In this document: one piece after another, positions 62,054 to 64,000 of the stretch
Position numbering within the stretch: the stretch's first letter is position 1
How the letters are laid out: every line of letters begins with the position of its first letter
Source of the DNA: Desulfofustis glycolicus DSM 9705
Lineage (GTDB): Bacteria; Desulfobacterota; Desulfobulbia; Desulfobulbales; Desulfocapsaceae
Length of the DNA stretch: 64,000 bases
Assembly: GCF_900130015.1 (NCBI RefSeq)
Contig: NZ_FQXS01000003.1
Span: 1-64,000 of the forward strand
Direction: 5' to 3'
Made by a program: the position numbers and the translations under genes
Notes under the pieces: model-generated
The model's input: only the letters and a program-made list of their open reading frames with translations
What the model was told of the DNA's origin: nothing
The model's database searches: none

Positions 62054-62890
62054 TTAGCGAAGATTATAGAAGGTGTTGACGTAATCATCCTTGCCGGTCA
62101 ATGGCTGCTCGAACCGGACAGACTCAATACCATCAAAAGACAAGGCCTGTTTCGTGAACCGCTCACGCAACTCCGTACTGCTCTTCAACGTGTCGCCCGT
62201 CGAGGCCACTACCAGGATCGAACCTTCCAGACGGCAGGTTGCCGTCGGCGCGTGATCGGCAAGAGCCGCCTCCAGTTCGGCAAGCTTCGCCAGGAGCTGC
62301 AGTTTCGCGAGCGATTCCGGGGTCGTCTGAAACACCGGCTTGGAGGACAGATCGGCAAGGATATCGACCGCATCATCGATCGTCACAGACTTGATATTGA
62401 TGACCATGTCGTACAGGCGACTGTCCCAGGTGTCCACCCCGTAGACTTGTCGGCCCCACTTGCGTCGCTCTTCGTCATCTTTTACGAGCAGTTGGCGCGC
62501 CTCCTGCTCACCGATATTCTCGCGAGCCATCTCCTCTGCGACGCGCTCCTTCATATCGGCAATGATCCGAACCTTGATGACATGCGAGATATCCTGCAGA
62601 AAAAAGTGCCCGGCCAAACCGTGATAGACGATATTGTCCCGGAGCATGTGCGACAGCAGTGCACTCCGAAAGTATTTCAGATAGCGGTCCTTGCCGTGCC
62701 GAAACTTCTCGAGAATGGTCGGTGAATCGTGCAGCGCTCTGATCAGTTTGATCTCCGGGATATTGAATTCCTTGGATGCCTCCAACAGGATATCCCGCGA
62801 TGCGCACTGGTAACCAAGACGCTCTGCCAATTTTTCTGCGACATGCTTGCCGCGGCTGTAGGAACCGCGGGAAATGGTAATGATCGGCAC
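62054..62890 (-). CDS. cytidylate kinase-like (Cytidylate_kin2) protein with C-terminal extra domain
   Basis: A 278-residue protein. The first 200 residues match the cytidylate kinase-like family (PF13189): ITISRGSYSRGKHVAEKLAERLGYQ, SRDILLEASKEF, NIVYHGLAGHFFLQDISHVIKVRIIADMKERV, and WDSRLYDMVINIKSVTIDDAV. The P-loop is unusual, with SYSRGK rather than GSGGR/GKST wording. The C-terminal 75 residues (ADHAPTATCRLEGSILVVASTGDTL...) resemble a BON-like fold. The role is probably regulatory or unusual nucleoside phosphate transfer; I cannot say which. Confidence 0.8.
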   Translation of the reverse strand: MPIITISRGSYSRGKHVAEKLAERLGYQCASRDILLEASKEFNIPEIKLIRALHDSPTILEKFRHGKDRYLKYFRSALLSHMLRDNIVYHGLAGHFFLQDISHVIKVRIIADMKERVAEEMARENIGEQEARQLLVKDDEERRKWGRQVYGVDTWDSRLYDMVINIKSVTIDDAVDILADLSSKPVFQTTPESLAKLQLLAKLAELEAALADHAPTATCRLEGSILVVASTGDTLKSSTELRERFTKQALSFDGIESVRFEQPLTGKDDYVNTFYNLR

Positions 62891-63132
62891 TTCTGCCTCC
62901 TTGTGTTGATGTGATCAGGGGTATCTGCAACTAATTCTCGTTTCCTTGTCTGGAACTTTCAGGGAAGCATACTGACAATAAGACATCAATCGGGAGAAAG
63001 ATAGTTCAGAAATTAAGCATATAATTAAACGACTAGCGCATTCCTTTACCACGCGCAACAAGAAAGTGGCGGGTCCAGAAAATTTCTCTGCAGCCACCAC
63101 TCCAGAACAGCATCACCCGCCGGTGGCGCACC

Positions 63133-63876
63133 TCACTTGAAGAAGGCCAGCAACGCGGACAATGTGGTCAGTGGATGAGGCGGGCAACCGGGGATATAGA
63201 GGTCGACCGGAATAATGCTGTTGAGATCGCCGACGATTTCAGGGCTCCCCCAGAACGGTCCGCCGGAAATTGAGCAGGCGCCGCTGGCGATAACCACCTT
63301 GGGCGACGGTACCGCCTCGTAGGTGGCGAGCAGGGCCGCCCGCATGTTCTTTGTAATCGGACCGGTGACATGGATGCCATCGGCATGACGCGGTGAAGCG
63401 ACAAAATCGATTCCGAACCGGGAGAGATCGAAAAACGGGGTATTGAGCACGTTGGTGTCGGCCTCACAGGCATTGCAGCCACCGGCGGATACCTGGCGCA
63501 ATTGCAACGAACGGCCGAAGAGTTTTTTGAAGTGGGTTTTCGCATGACCGGCCAGATCGGGCAGGTTGCCATCGGTTATCAGATCCTCACGGGATACGGC
63601 CCCCATGTCGAAATCCTGGCTGAAGTTGACAAAAGCCCCGTCGGCAACGGTCTCACACTGCCCGCAGAAGGTGCAGCGCCCCAGGTCGATGCACCGCTCC
63701 CCGGCACGGATCGCCTCCTGCGGGCAGCACGCGGCACAGGCCTCAACCACCGCCATCGGGCAGTCCTCGTTCACCACCGGACGGCCCCGGTACCGGTGAT
63801 AGAGATTGATCGGCACACGGGGGTACTTCGAGGTCTTGCATCCCTGCTCTATCCTGTTCTTGATTACTTTCCACAT
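63133..63876 (-). CDS. NuoB/HycG-like [NiFe]-hydrogenase-type small subunit with N-terminal ferredoxin domain
   Basis: A 247-residue fusion. The N-terminal 80 residues have two Cys groups for iron-sulfur clusters (EDCP...EACAACCP and RCIDLGRCTFCGQC). Residues about 125-247 are a NuoB-type subunit: SAGGCNACEADTNVL, SPRHADGIHVTGPITKNM, VVIASGACSISGGPFWG and YIPGCPPHPLTTL, with the four Cys of the proximal cluster. Such fusions belong to group 4 hydrogenases and hydrogenase-related complexes (HycG/EchC-like), which link ferredoxin or formate oxidation to ion pumping. ATG 63876 follows AAGG; a TTG at 63882 is less likely. The rest of the complex must lie upstream, outside the window. Confidence 0.88.
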   Translation of the reverse strand: MWKVIKNRIEQGCKTSKYPRVPINLYHRYRGRPVVNEDCPMAVVEACAACCPQEAIRAGERCIDLGRCTFCGQCETVADGAFVNFSQDFDMGAVSREDLITDGNLPDLAGHAKTHFKKLFGRSLQLRQVSAGGCNACEADTNVLNTPFFDLSRFGIDFVASPRHADGIHVTGPITKNMRAALLATYEAVPSPKVVIASGACSISGGPFWGSPEIVGDLNSIIPVDLYIPGCPPHPLTTLSALLAFFK

Positions 63877-63942
63877 GATCAAACCTTATCAAAGCAAAGA
63901 TGCCGGATCACCGTTGAGAGCCGGCACTACGGTTTCACTCCG

Positions 63943-63999
63943 TCACAGATCAAAGCCGCAATAGGACAAATTGAAGCTCTTGTTGCATAACGGAAAATC
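63943..63999 (-). CDS. 3' end of an upstream gene (probably another subunit of the same complex)
   Basis: The minus-strand frame gives an 18-residue C-terminus, DFPLCNKSFNLSYCGFDL, and a TGA at 63945-63943. It reads like the end of a real protein and sits 66 bp before the NuoB-like gene on the same strand, where the large (NuoD/HycE-like) subunit would be expected. The fragment does not contain a DPCxxC nickel motif, so if it is a large subunit it is one without the usual C-terminal nickel site. The evidence is too short for more. Confidence 0.4.
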   Translation of the reverse strand, partial: DFPLCNKSFNLSYCGFDL

Positions 64000-64000
64000 G

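Noticed and set aside
1-64000. Mobile elements, prophage genes, CRISPR arrays, tRNA genes
   Set aside because: I looked for transposase, integrase and phage motifs, for regularly spaced repeats and for tRNA TpsiC-loop patterns at gene borders, and found none that hold up.

Overview
The window looks like a piece of chromosome from an anaerobic member of the Desulfobacterota (Deltaproteobacteria, perhaps near Desulfobulbales). This is an inference from gene content: a selenocysteine-type FAD oxidoreductase with its own SECIS hairpin, an NrfD-anchored molybdoenzyme, a group 4 hydrogenase/complex I-like small subunit with ferredoxin domain, a large Mrp antiporter operon, an EF-G of the HIDSGKTT type and many two-component sensors. 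I see no insertion sequence, prophage, CRISPR array or tRNA. GC content is fairly high and genes are densely packed on both strands.

Layout. 1-300: end of an rRNA operon (5S rRNA and a bidirectional terminator). 0.3-12.4 kb: a 5'-nucleotidase-family protein with altered metal ligands, two decayed GGDEF pseudogenes, a periplasmic binding protein followed by a hybrid histidine kinase, the selenoprotein, malate dehydrogenase and a tandem RHH-like protein. 12.6-20 kb: a small esterase, a Trp-type ABC importer, glyoxalase II, an aldo/keto reductase, a coiled-coil exported protein and an HPP-CBS pair. 20-25 kb: a four-gene molybdoenzyme operon (catalytic subunit, four-cluster Fe-S subunit, NrfD anchor, TorD-type chaperone) behind a CRP/FNR-type palindrome at a class II position. 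25-31 kb: thioredoxin reductase, an outer-membrane barrel protein, a ZraP/Spy-like protein and an overlapping three-gene operon (cpYpsA/SLOG protein, ferredoxin-nitroreductase, stand-alone RapZ C-terminal domain). 31-38.4 kb: MFS carrier, spermidine-synthase-like protein, SrkA-like kinase, an RluA-family enzyme split over two overlapping genes, RtcB, PdxH and a Tim44-like protein. 38.7-48 kb: REC-GAF-kinase-REC protein, double-Cache chemoreceptor, pyk-arfB-exonuclease operon, MBL hydrolase and HDOD protein. 48-55.6 kb: Mrp operon with three MrpD/NuoL-like subunits, a fused MrpA-tail/MrpB protein with an apparent ATC start, and an unknown two-helix protein. 55.8-64 kb: RHH-like small protein, eukaryotic-type HisA, RecA-fold ATPase, EF-G, a SLC13 carrier, a cytidylate-kinase-like protein and a NuoB/HycG-like subunit whose upstream gene runs out of the window.

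Common themes are energy conservation at the membrane (Mrp, molybdoenzyme, hydrogenase-like subunit), redox homeostasis (TrxB, selenoprotein, nitroreductase) and sensing (two hybrid kinases, a chemoreceptor, HDOD, relics of c-di-GMP enzymes). The strongest unusual signals are the selenocysteine recoding event at 9481-9483, the cpYpsA/nitroreductase/RapZ-C operon, the split RluA pair and the ATC start in the Mrp operon.
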